Below, in pieces: positions 46,616-54,250 of a DNA stretch of 64,000 nt (its first letter is position 1; each line of letters opens with the position of its first letter). The translations under genes were made by a program, and so were the position numbers. The stretch spans positions 37,491 through 101,490 of the forward strand of contig CAZYWJ010000004.1 of assembly GCA_964651785.1 (NCBI GenBank), in the 5' to 3' direction. Source of the stretch: JAKVAV01 sp964651785 (lineage in GTDB: Bacteria; Bacteroidota; Bacteroidia; Flavobacteriales_D; Cryomorphaceae). The notes under the pieces were generated by a model that was not told where the DNA came from, did no database searches, and saw only the letters and a program-made list of their open reading frames with translations.

Positions 46616-47431
46616 CCGATCAGTGAGCTTGGTTTTACCGGCATAGCGGTAGGTGCCGCCATGAACGGATTGCGCCCGATTGTGGAATTCATGACTTGGA
46701 ACTTTGCCATTTTAGCCGCTGATCAAATCATCAATTGTTCAGCCAAGATGCTGCAGATGAGTGGTGGTCAATATGGTTCGCCATGTGTATTCCGCGGTCC
46801 GAATGGCCCTGCCGGTCAGTTGGCAGCCACGCACTCTCAAAGTTTCGAAAGCATGTATGCACATGTGCCCGGACTGAAAGTCGTTACTCCTTCAAATCCT
46901 TATGATGCCAAAGGACTCTTAAAATCAGCCATTCGGGATGATGATCCGGTGCTTTTTATGGAATCGGAAAAAATGTACGGCGATAAGGGAGAAGTTGAAG
47001 ACGATGAATACCTCATCCCGCTGGGAAAAGCTGATGTGAAAAGAGAGGGTTCTGATGTAACCATCGTCTCCTTTGGAAAGATAATGAAAGTAGCTTTGGA
47101 AGCTGCTGAGGAGTTAGCTAAGAATGAGATCAGTGCCGAGGTTATAGATCTGAGAACCATCCGACCTATGGACACGGCCACTATCATAGAAAGTGTGAAA
47201 AAAACGAATCGTTTGGTAATTGTGGAAGAAAGCTGGCCCGTTGCTTCCATTTCTTCAGAAATTTCTCACAGAGTGCAGCTACATGCCTTCGATTATTTGG
47301 ATGCTCCCGTAAGACGAGTAACCCTTGCTGATACTCCTTTTGCATTTGCGGTACCCCTTATAAATGAATCGCTTCCAAACGTTGAGAGAATAGTCAAGGC
47401 TGTCAAAGAAGTCAGCTACGCCGTTAAATAA
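46616..47431 (+). CDS. pdhB: Pyruvate dehydrogenase E1 beta subunit (5' cut by gap)
   Basis: 271 residues are visible, starting in the gap at PISELGFTGIAVGAAMNGLR. The first in-frame ATG (46661) is internal, not the start. Conserved E1-beta segments: FMTWNFAILAADQIINCSAK, VFRGPNGPAGQLAATHSQSF, VPGLKVVTPSNPYDAKGLLK and the C-terminal VIDLRTIRPMDTATIIESVK. The family is about 325 residues. It forms the thiamine-diphosphate E1 heterotetramer with PdhA, feeding acetyl groups to E2; E3 (lpdA) is at 25.4 kb. Confidence 0.95.
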   Translation, partial: PISELGFTGIAVGAAMNGLRPIVEFMTWNFAILAADQIINCSAKMLQMSGGQYGSPCVFRGPNGPAGQLAATHSQSFESMYAHVPGLKVVTPSNPYDAKGLLKSAIRDDDPVLFMESEKMYGDKGEVEDDEYLIPLGKADVKREGSDVTIVSFGKIMKVALEAAEELAKNEISAEVIDLRTIRPMDTATIIESVKKTNRLVIVEESWPVASISSEISHRVQLHAFDYLDAPVRRVTLADTPFAFAVPLINESLPNVERIVKAVKEVSYAVK

Positions 47432-47462
47432 TTCTTAGGTTTTACGCTCTGTTTCAAATCGG

Positions 47463-47494
47463 TTGTGGCTAATAGCTGAAAAAGTCTATTTTTG
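47463..47494 (+). promoter_or_regulatory. Candidate promoter for the pyrophosphatase-YceI gene
   Basis: TTG at 47463-47465, a 21-base spacer and TATTTTTG at 47487-47494 (exact -7). The implied transcript begins about 27 bases before the ATG at 47527. Confidence 0.5.
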
Positions 47495-47526
47495 CCCCCC
47501 GAAATTGGAAAATAAACTTTTTACTG

Positions 47527-50301
47527 ATGGATAATATATTATTTGCAGCTCCGCTACTCGCTGTAGTCGGTTTGATTGTTATGGCTATCAAAGCCAGATG
47601 GGTCAAAAAACAAGATTCCGGTAACGAGAGGATGCAAAAGCTGGCCGGTTATATTAAAGAAGGAGCATTGGCATTCCTCAAAGCAGAGTATCGAATGCTG
47701 TCCATTTTTGTAGTAGTGGCGGGTATCCTTCTCGGAGTGGTATCAATGCTCGTTGAAACTACCCATTGGTTCATCATTATAGCTTTCGTAATCGGAGCGG
47801 TCTTTTCGGCCGTTGCCGGAAACATCGGTATGCGTATCGCAACTGATGCCAACGTGAGAACCACTCAAGCGGCCCGCAGCAGTCTGAAAAAAGCGCTTAA
47901 AGTTTCGTTTACCGCCGGTACCGTTATGGGACTCGGTGTAGCAGGTTTGGCTGTTTTTGGCTTAAGCACGATTTTCGCTTTACTGGTCGCTTCTTTTATG
48001 GCCGACGGCTACGACTACATGCAGATGACCATCGTTTTGGAGTCACTCGCAGGGTTTTCTTTAGGAGCTGAGTCCATCGCTCTTTTCGCCCGTGTAGGTG
48101 GTGGTATTTATACCAAAGCTGCCGATGTAGGAGCTGACTTGGTAGGAAAAGTGGAAGCCGGTATTCCCGAAGATGATCCGCGAAACCCTGCTACTATCGC
48201 TGATAATGTTGGAGACAACGTAGGAGACGTTGCAGGTATGGGAGCCGACCTTTTCGGTTCGTATGTGGCTACCATGCTTGCCGCTATGGTGCTTGGAAAC
48301 TATGTAATAAATGATCACACCGCCGGTGCCGGAATGGACAATGGCTTTGGTGGTATCGGTCCCGTATTGCTTCCCGTTATCATAGCAGGGCTTGGAATAA
48401 TCTTCTCAATCCTGGGCACTATGGTAGTTCGGGTTAAAGATGAAAATGCCAAAGAGAAAGAAGTTCAGCGCTCTTTCAATATCGGAAACTGGGGCTCCAT
48501 CATCCTCACCGGTATTGCTACTTTCTTTGTAATACAATGGATGCTTCCCGAAAGTATGAACATGACTTTCTTTGGAGAAGAAGCACCATTAGACGTTCAG
48601 GCGATTTCGGGTCTTCGCATCTTCTATGCCGTATTAGTCGGCTTGGCAGTTGGTGGTCTCATCAGTTACTTAACGGAGTATTACACGGCTATTGGTAAAA
48701 AGCCGGTGAATACCATCGTACAAAATTCATCAACCGGAGCGGCCACGAACATTATTGCCGGTTTGTCTCAAGGTATGATGTCAACTTTTCTTCCTGTAAT
48801 CCTTTTCGCAGCAGCGATATGGGCTGCTTATGCTTTTGCCGGTTTTTACGGTGTAGCTATTGCTGCCTCAGCTATGATGGCCACCACAGCTATGCAATTG
48901 GCTATCGATGCCTTCGGTCCTATAGCTGACAATGCGGGCGGAATTGCTGAAATGAGCGAGCTTCCGAGCGAAGTTAGAACGCGTACGGATATTCTCGATA
49001 CGGTAGGAAATACAACTGCGGCAACGGGAAAAGGCTTTGCCATCGCATCGGCGGCTCTTACCGCTTTGGCACTCTTTGCAGCTTACGTAACTTTTACGGG
49101 AATTGATGGAATCAACATCTTTAAGGCTCCCGTGCTGGCAGCTTTGTTTGTGGGTGCTATGATACCCGTTGTTTTCTCAGCCTTGGCCATGAGTGCCGTA
49201 GGAAAGGCTGCCATGGCGATGGTAAAAGAAGTGCGTCGACAGTTCAGAGATATTCCCGGAATAATGGAAGGGAATGCCGAGCCTGAATACGACAAATGTG
49301 TTGAAATTTCGACCGAGGCTTCATTGAAAGAAATGATGCTGCCGGGGCTTCTGACCATTTTAACGCCACTCATTCTGGCTTTTGGTACAATGCTTCTCAC
49401 GGGAAATAACATTCTTGCAGCCGAGGTGCTTGGAGGATATATGGCCGGAGTTACCGTTTCGGGTGTGATGTGGGCGATCTTTCAAAACAACGCCGGTGGA
49501 GCTTGGGATAATGCGAAGAAATCATTCGAGGCCGGAGTGATGATTGACGGACAAATGACCTATAAGGGATCAGATGCTCACAAAGCTGCCGTTACGGGTG
49601 ATACCGTGGGAGACCCGTTTAAGGATACTTCAGGCCCGTCAATGAATATCTTGATCAAACTTACTTGTTTGGTAGGATTGGTCATTGCTCCGATTTTGGG
49701 TGGTGTTCATGGCGATCACACCGGAATGGAACGCGAAGTGACCACTCAAGTGGAAATGACTCCTGCCGGCAATTCAGGGCTAACGGGTGTTTATAAAATT
49801 TCGCCTGATAATTCGCGATTTGTATGGGTTGGTAAAAAAGTGACCGGTCAGCATAGTGGAACGATTGATGCCAAAGGAACGGCTACTCTAGAGAACGGAG
49901 CTTTGGTTGCGGGAGATATTGAGATAGATATGAACTCAATCGTTGTGACGGACATCAAGGATGAAGAGTCGAACGCCGATTTGACAAATCATTTGCTCAG
50001 TTCTGATTTCTTCGACGTTGAGAATCATCCTAAGGCAGCATTGCGAATCACTCAGTCGAAGCCGATGGGCGAATCAGGCATGTATAAGTTTCAGGGAAGT
50101 CTATCTATGAAAGGAAAAAGAAGCGAAGTGATCGGAGAATACAGAATCAATGAAATAGATGGGATTCATATGCTGGAAGGAGGCTTTGTTTTTGACCGAT
50201 CTCAACACGATGTGAAGTTCAGATCTGCTGCGTTTTTTGAAGATTTGGGAGACAAAATGATTTACGATGAGGTTCCCGTTTCTTTTGAGATAAAGCTATA
50301 A
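47527..50301 (+). CDS. hppA: Membrane-bound ion-pumping pyrophosphatase fused to a C-terminal YceI domain
   Basis: A 924-residue continuous frame. Residues 1 to about 727 are a complete membrane pyrophosphatase. The substrate-site signature is DVGADLVGKVEAGIPEDDPR, followed by ADNVGDNVGDVAGMGADLFG, and the late motif is NAGGAWDNAKKSFEAG. At GNTTAATGKGF, Ala498 and Gly501 are the residues found in K+-dependent members. After a short linker, residues 752-924 form a YceI-like domain (VYKISPDNSRFVWVGKKVTG, LLSSDFFDVENHPKAALRIT, FQGSLSMKGKRSEVIGEYRI). In mPPases the C-terminus faces the periplasm, where YceI proteins normally reside, so the topology is consistent. Na+ versus H+ specificity cannot be fixed by eye. 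Followed by a strong terminator. Confidence 0.93.
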   Translation: MDNILFAAPLLAVVGLIVMAIKARWVKKQDSGNERMQKLAGYIKEGALAFLKAEYRMLSIFVVVAGILLGVVSMLVETTHWFIIIAFVIGAVFSAVAGNIGMRIATDANVRTTQAARSSLKKALKVSFTAGTVMGLGVAGLAVFGLSTIFALLVASFMADGYDYMQMTIVLESLAGFSLGAESIALFARVGGGIYTKAADVGADLVGKVEAGIPEDDPRNPATIADNVGDNVGDVAGMGADLFGSYVATMLAAMVLGNYVINDHTAGAGMDNGFGGIGPVLLPVIIAGLGIIFSILGTMVVRVKDENAKEKEVQRSFNIGNWGSIILTGIATFFVIQWMLPESMNMTFFGEEAPLDVQAISGLRIFYAVLVGLAVGGLISYLTEYYTAIGKKPVNTIVQNSSTGAATNIIAGLSQGMMSTFLPVILFAAAIWAAYAFAGFYGVAIAASAMMATTAMQLAIDAFGPIADNAGGIAEMSELPSEVRTRTDILDTVGNTTAATGKGFAIASAALTALALFAAYVTFTGIDGINIFKAPVLAALFVGAMIPVVFSALAMSAVGKAAMAMVKEVRRQFRDIPGIMEGNAEPEYDKCVEISTEASLKEMMLPGLLTILTPLILAFGTMLLTGNNILAAEVLGGYMAGVTVSGVMWAIFQNNAGGAWDNAKKSFEAGVMIDGQMTYKGSDAHKAAVTGDTVGDPFKDTSGPSMNILIKLTCLVGLVIAPILGGVHGDHTGMEREVTTQVEMTPAGNSGLTGVYKISPDNSRFVWVGKKVTGQHSGTIDAKGTATLENGALVAGDIEIDMNSIVVTDIKDEESNADLTNHLLSSDFFDVENHPKAALRITQSKPMGESGMYKFQGSLSMKGKRSEVIGEYRINEIDGIHMLEGGFVFDRSQHDVKFRSAAFFEDLGDKMIYDEVPVSFEIKL

Positions 50302-50320
50302 AAGGGATTAAATAAAATTG

Positions 50321-50348
50321 AAAAGGCGCTTCAGATGAAGCGCCTTTT
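50321..50348. terminator. Bidirectional intrinsic terminator between hppA and a deoxynucleoside kinase
   Basis: A 12-base perfect stem AAAAGGCGCTTC/GAAGCGCCTTTT around loop AGAT, with T-tracts on both strands. It separates two convergent genes. Confidence 0.9.
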
Positions 50349-50367
50349 TGTTTGCAATACGTATTGA

Positions 50368-50982
50368 TCAGAACAAGCCGTGAATTTCGGCATCTATCGC
50401 GCTGATAATTTCTCCCAAATCCTCGGCATTTTCGTGGAAGGCATTGTCGTCCACATCGATGATGAGTAGCTTCCCTTTGTCATAAGTCGATATCCAGGCT
50501 TCGTAGCGCTCATTCAGTCTTTTAAGGTAATCCAAACGGATGGCTTCCTCGTATTCTCTTCCGCGCTTTTGAATATTGTTGACCAATGCGGGAACGGTGG
50601 CGCGAAGGTAAATCAACAGGTCCGGAGCTTGAATGAAGCTCTCCATCGAGTTGAAAAGAGAAAAATAGTTTTCGAAATCTCGCGTGGTCATTAAACCCAT
50701 CGAGTGAAGGTTGGGCGCAAAGATGTACGCATCTTCATAAATGGTTCTGTCTTGAATGACCTTAATGTTCTTTTCGCGTATTTCAGCGATTTGGTTGAAT
50801 CGGCTGTTCAGGAAGTAAATCTGAAGGTTGAAGGACCAGCGCTGCATGTCTTTGTAAAAATCCAAGAGGTATGGATTCTCATCAACATCTTCGAAGTGCG
50901 TTTCCCATTTGTAGTGCTTGGCTAATAATCCTGTTAAAGTGGTTTTCCCTGAACCTATGTTTCCGGCTACTGCTACATGCAT
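50368..50982 (-). CDS. Deoxynucleoside kinase
   Basis: A 204-residue dNK-family kinase. P-loop AVAGNIGSGKTTLTGLLA at residue 4, substrate-site motif DVDENPYLLDFYKDMQRWSF, DRTIYEDAYIFA (the DRS-like motif) and the LID region NIQKRGREYEEAIRLDYLKR. It phosphorylates deoxynucleosides for salvage, commonly deoxyadenosine/deoxyguanosine in this group; specificity is not fixed by sequence. A second, more divergent paralogue is at 56678. It converges with hppA. Confidence 0.9.
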   Translation of the reverse strand: MHVAVAGNIGSGKTTLTGLLAKHYKWETHFEDVDENPYLLDFYKDMQRWSFNLQIYFLNSRFNQIAEIREKNIKVIQDRTIYEDAYIFAPNLHSMGLMTTRDFENYFSLFNSMESFIQAPDLLIYLRATVPALVNNIQKRGREYEEAIRLDYLKRLNERYEAWISTYDKGKLLIIDVDDNAFHENAEDLGEIISAIDAEIHGLF

Positions 50983-50999
50983 AATTTCTGAATAACGCG

Positions 51000-51007
51000 C
51001 AAAAATA
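51000..51007 (-). promoter_or_regulatory. Candidate -7 element for the deoxynucleoside kinase
   Basis: Minus strand TATTTTTG, exact match, 18 bases upstream of the ATG at 50982. No matching -33. Confidence 0.35.
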
Positions 51008-51031
51008 CAAATATTGGCGGGCCGGCGAGGT

Positions 51032-51826
51032 TCAGGGTGTGATTAGCTCCCATACTTTAATTTTATTGTGGCAAAGCCCGACTACCCTGTTCTTAAAAAT
51101 CATGCCCTGAGAACAGTCCTCGGGCAGCTCAATTTCGGTAAGGCTGTAATCGATGGTGTTGTAGGTCTGCAATTTATTCTCTGCAAAGTAAACGATTCCG
51201 TTTTCGAAAACCTGAAAGCGGTTTAACCCTTTTATCGGTATGGTTTTGATATACGTTCCGAAAATGTCGAAAACCAAAATTCCCGATTCGGGATTATTCA
51301 AATAAACGCGATTGGCAAACTCTACGAGGTAATTCGGATTCAGATCCAAACGTAAGACTTGCGACAAATTTCCCGTTGTAGCTACTTGATTAAAGTTCTC
51401 ATTCATACGTATAAGGGAAAAATTCATCGCATCGTAAAACCAAAAATGATTTTGTACCGATGAGCAGCCCAGAATACCCATACTAATATTCTTGTCAAGA
51501 AGATTGATTCTTCCACGATTATTGCTCAGCGTATTATCGAGCAAAATCACATAATTGAGGTCGGGATAAATCAACATTGGTCTCAGCGGATACGTAATAT
51601 CCAAAAATCCTACATCACCCATTTGCTTAACGCTAAATCGAAATGCAAAAGAACCATCAGGGTTGTACTTAAATACCTCGGTATCGCGCACTCCATAGAT
51701 GTTCAGGAGATTATCAAATTCAATGAAATCAAAACTTCCGGGGATGGTATAAAGCTCTACGAATTGCCCTTTCCCGGTAAGGAAAAAACCGAGAAATACC
51801 GATAAAATCAGATAAGCGCGAATCAT
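51032..51826 (-). CDS. Secreted propeller-like protein of unknown function
   Basis: A 264-residue exported protein with a signal peptide (MIRAYLILSVFLGFFLTGKG). It contains repeated short strands with a propeller-like rhythm: YGVRDTEVFKYNPDGSFAF, NLLDKNISMG, VFDIFGTYIKTIPIKGLNR and VYFAENKLQTYN. No catalytic motif is seen. Its ATG overlaps the stop of the upstream GH3 gene (ATGA), so the two are coupled. This suggests a linked role, but I cannot name it. Confidence 0.7.
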   Translation of the reverse strand: MIRAYLILSVFLGFFLTGKGQFVELYTIPGSFDFIEFDNLLNIYGVRDTEVFKYNPDGSFAFRFSVKQMGDVGFLDITYPLRPMLIYPDLNYVILLDNTLSNNRGRINLLDKNISMGILGCSSVQNHFWFYDAMNFSLIRMNENFNQVATTGNLSQVLRLDLNPNYLVEFANRVYLNNPESGILVFDIFGTYIKTIPIKGLNRFQVFENGIVYFAENKLQTYNTIDYSLTEIELPEDCSQGMIFKNRVVGLCHNKIKVWELITP

Positions 51827-53343
51827 GCTTTCTCTTGAACGATCATTTGCGAAATATCGTCTAAAAACTTTCTGTTATTTGCCAATCGAGGGACTTTGTG
51901 TTGTCCGCCTAATTTCCCCTTACTTTTTAACCAATTGTAAAATGTACCCGACGGTAATTCCTTTACTAATGGAAATCGAAGAGTCAGATTACCCGTGCGT
52001 TTGGCTTCGTAGTCGCTATTTAATCTTTTGAGCTCCTCATCGAGAATAGCCGCAAATTGTTCTAAATTTTCTGGAGGTTCGCTAAACTCAATCAACCACT
52101 CGTGACCGCCCGTACCTTCATCGCTCATATAAATGGGACCTGCGGTATAGTCGGTGATTGAACAGTTGCATTCGCTGCAGGCCTTCGCCAAGGCTTTTTC
52201 AGCATTGTCAATAATTAATTCTTCCCCGAAGGCATTGATGAAATGCTTGGTTCTGCCGGTCACTTGAATTCGAAAGGGGAATTTGGTAGTGAAACTCACC
52301 GTATCGCCTACCCGATACCGCCACAGACCTGCATTGGTGCTGATTACAAGTTCGTAATTTTCACCTATTTCAACTTCACTCAAACTTACAATGGGCGGAT
52401 TCTCTTCATGCGCATCCGAAGCTCGAATAAATTCGTAGTAAATTCCATAGTCAAGCATTAGCAGCATGTCGGTAGCCTTACTGCGATCTTGTATACCAAA
52501 GTAACCTTCGCTGGCATTGTAGCTGTCGTAATAATTCATGTCCTTCGAGCCTATAATCCGATCGAACTGGGTGCGGTAAGGTCCGAAGTTCACTCCGCCA
52601 TGGATGTAGAGTTCAAGGTTGGGCCATATTTCGTGAATTGTTTTTGCGCCGCGAAGCTCCAAAACGCGTTTCAGCAATACCAGCGTCCACGATGGAACTC
52701 CCGCCATATTGGTCACGTTCTCATCTTTTACGCTTTCGGCCATGCGCTCTATTTTTTCTTCCCATTTGTCCATCAAGGCTATCGACCGATCGGGAATGCG
52801 TTTCATTTCAACCCACAGCGGCAGGTTGTTGATAATAATGGCGGATAAATCGCCGTAATAAGAGTCTTTCCGAAATTGATTAATCTGGCTGCTGCCGCCT
52901 AAAACCAATGATTTTCCGTTGTACAGTCCGTTATTCGGATGGTTATTATTGTAAATGGCCAGTAAATCTTTTCCACCCTTATAATGACAGCCTTCCAGAG
53001 CCTCGCGACTTACCGGAATAAACTTGCTTTTATCGCTGGTGGTTCCCGATGATTTCGCAAACCAATTTATTTCGGTAGGCCAAAGCAGATTTTGCTCGCC
53101 CTCTTTCATTCGGGTTACGTAATGCTTTACATCTTCGTAGGTTTGCAGCGGAATTCGGTCTCGATAGGTTCTTTGTGAGCGGATACCCGCATAGTCGTAT
53201 TTTCGACCCCATTCGGTATCTTTTGCCGTTGTAATCAGACGTTCAAATAATTCGTTTTGGACTTCAACCGGGTATTTCATAAAGAGTTCGATCTGGTGCA
53301 GACGTTTCTTCATGAACCAAGAGAAGACAGAGTTTAGAGCCAT
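51823..53343 (-). CDS. GH3-family acyl-adenylating protein
   Basis: A 506-residue member of the GH3 auxin-responsive promoter family, an adenylate-forming enzyme fold. Motifs: KSSGTTSDKSKFIPVS (phosphate loop), YNASEGYFGIQDRSKATDML, VISTNAGLWRYRVGDTVSF, and TGRTKHFINAFGEELIIDNA with the adenylation lysine region. Plant relatives join acyl acids to amino acids; bacterial substrates are largely unknown. A -7-like element and TTTG lie upstream at 53362-53389 on the minus strand. It is coupled to the propeller-like gene. Confidence 0.9.
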   Translation of the reverse strand: MALNSVFSWFMKKRLHQIELFMKYPVEVQNELFERLITTAKDTEWGRKYDYAGIRSQRTYRDRIPLQTYEDVKHYVTRMKEGEQNLLWPTEINWFAKSSGTTSDKSKFIPVSREALEGCHYKGGKDLLAIYNNNHPNNGLYNGKSLVLGGSSQINQFRKDSYYGDLSAIIINNLPLWVEMKRIPDRSIALMDKWEEKIERMAESVKDENVTNMAGVPSWTLVLLKRVLELRGAKTIHEIWPNLELYIHGGVNFGPYRTQFDRIIGSKDMNYYDSYNASEGYFGIQDRSKATDMLLMLDYGIYYEFIRASDAHEENPPIVSLSEVEIGENYELVISTNAGLWRYRVGDTVSFTTKFPFRIQVTGRTKHFINAFGEELIIDNAEKALAKACSECNCSITDYTAGPIYMSDEGTGGHEWLIEFSEPPENLEQFAAILDEELKRLNSDYEAKRTGNLTLRFPLVKELPSGTFYNWLKSKGKLGGQHKVPRLANNRKFLDDISQMIVQEKA

Positions 53344-53361
53344 AATTGCAGGTTAAAGAAC

Positions 53362-53389
53362 CAAATTAATAAAAAGGTAGATATCCAAA
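53362..53389 (-). promoter_or_regulatory. Candidate promoter for the GH3 operon
   Basis: Minus strand: TTTG at 53389-53386, 16-base spacer, TTAATTTG at 53369-53362 (one mismatch). It lies 19 bases before the GH3 ATG and within the 52-base divergent region shared with DUF2797. Confidence 0.4.
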
Positions 53390-53395
53390 GGAATA

Positions 53396-54199
53396 ATGAT
53401 GGAAGCAAGCGGAATTTTAAGGAAGATGAAAGTCACCGCAGAAGATGGTTTACGGTATTATCTCAATTTGAATAAGGAAGTTGGGTCGAATATCTCTGAT
53501 TGCATTGGTCAAAACCTGGTTATGAAATGGACGGGAAAAATTATTTGTACCAATTGCGGGAAGGAGATTAAAAAAACTTTCGGACAAGGCTTTTGCTATG
53601 ATTGTTTCATGAATGCTCCGCAAGCTGCCCCGTGCATTATCCGACCGGAGCTTTGCGAAGCTCACTTAGGCAAAGGGCGGGATGTAGAATGGGAGCAGAA
53701 TCATCACAACCAACCGCATGTAGTTTACTTAGCGCAAACTTCGGGGATCAAAGTTGGGGTGACACGCGCCACGAATATTCCGAGTCGATGGCTGGACCAA
53801 GGGGCGTGGCGTACCGTTAAACTGGCCAAGGTTCCCTATCGAAGATTGGCCGGAGAAATCGAAATTGAATTAAAACAGTACTTATCCGACAGAACGGACT
53901 GGCGTAAAATGTTGACGGATGTAAGAGATGACGATGATTTGAAAGAATTGAGTGAAACATTGATCTCCTTTTTGCCGGAGGATCTGAAAAAGTATGCCTT
54001 GAATGACCCCCGAATTCATGAATTCACGTATCCCGTAGAAAGTTATCCCGAAAAGGTGAAATCTTTGAATTTAGAAAAGGAAAAGACAATTTCAGGCAAG
54101 CTGACCGGAATTCGGGGGCAGTATCTTTATTTTGATCAGGAAAATGTGATCAATTTGCGAAAGTATAGTGGTTACGAGGTAGAGTTTCTATGTAAATAA
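53396..54199 (+). CDS. DUF2797 family protein with a zinc-ribbon-like motif
   Basis: A 267-residue cytoplasmic protein. A four-cysteine motif CTNCGKEIKKTFGQGFCYDC (residues about 53-72) looks like a zinc ribbon. It is followed by APCIIRPELCEAHLGKGRD and the block VVYLAQTSGIKVGVTRATNI, which has the GIY-YIG-like character of DUF2797, ending with PSRWLDQGA. Two ATG codons start it (53396, 53399). The family has no settled function. Divergent from GH3. Confidence 0.82.
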   Translation: MMEASGILRKMKVTAEDGLRYYLNLNKEVGSNISDCIGQNLVMKWTGKIICTNCGKEIKKTFGQGFCYDCFMNAPQAAPCIIRPELCEAHLGKGRDVEWEQNHHNQPHVVYLAQTSGIKVGVTRATNIPSRWLDQGAWRTVKLAKVPYRRLAGEIEIELKQYLSDRTDWRKMLTDVRDDDDLKELSETLISFLPEDLKKYALNDPRIHEFTYPVESYPEKVKSLNLEKEKTISGKLTGIRGQYLYFDQENVINLRKYSGYEVEFLCK

Positions 54200-54202
54200 A
54201 AA

Positions 54203-54226
54203 AAGTGCGACCTGTCGGCCGCACTT
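54203..54226 (-). terminator. Intrinsic terminator at the 3' end of sppA
   Basis: Stem AAGTGCGACC/GGCCGCACTT with one mismatch and loop TGTC. On the minus strand it is followed by a run of seven T. It ends sppA and may also serve DUF2797, which converges here. Confidence 0.75.
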
Positions 54227-54250
54227 ATCCATTTTCCTCATTTCACCAAT

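Noticed and set aside
46661..46663. ATG at 46661 as the pdhB start
   Set aside because: The conserved PISELGFTGIAVGAA sequence lies upstream in frame, so the gene starts in the gap.
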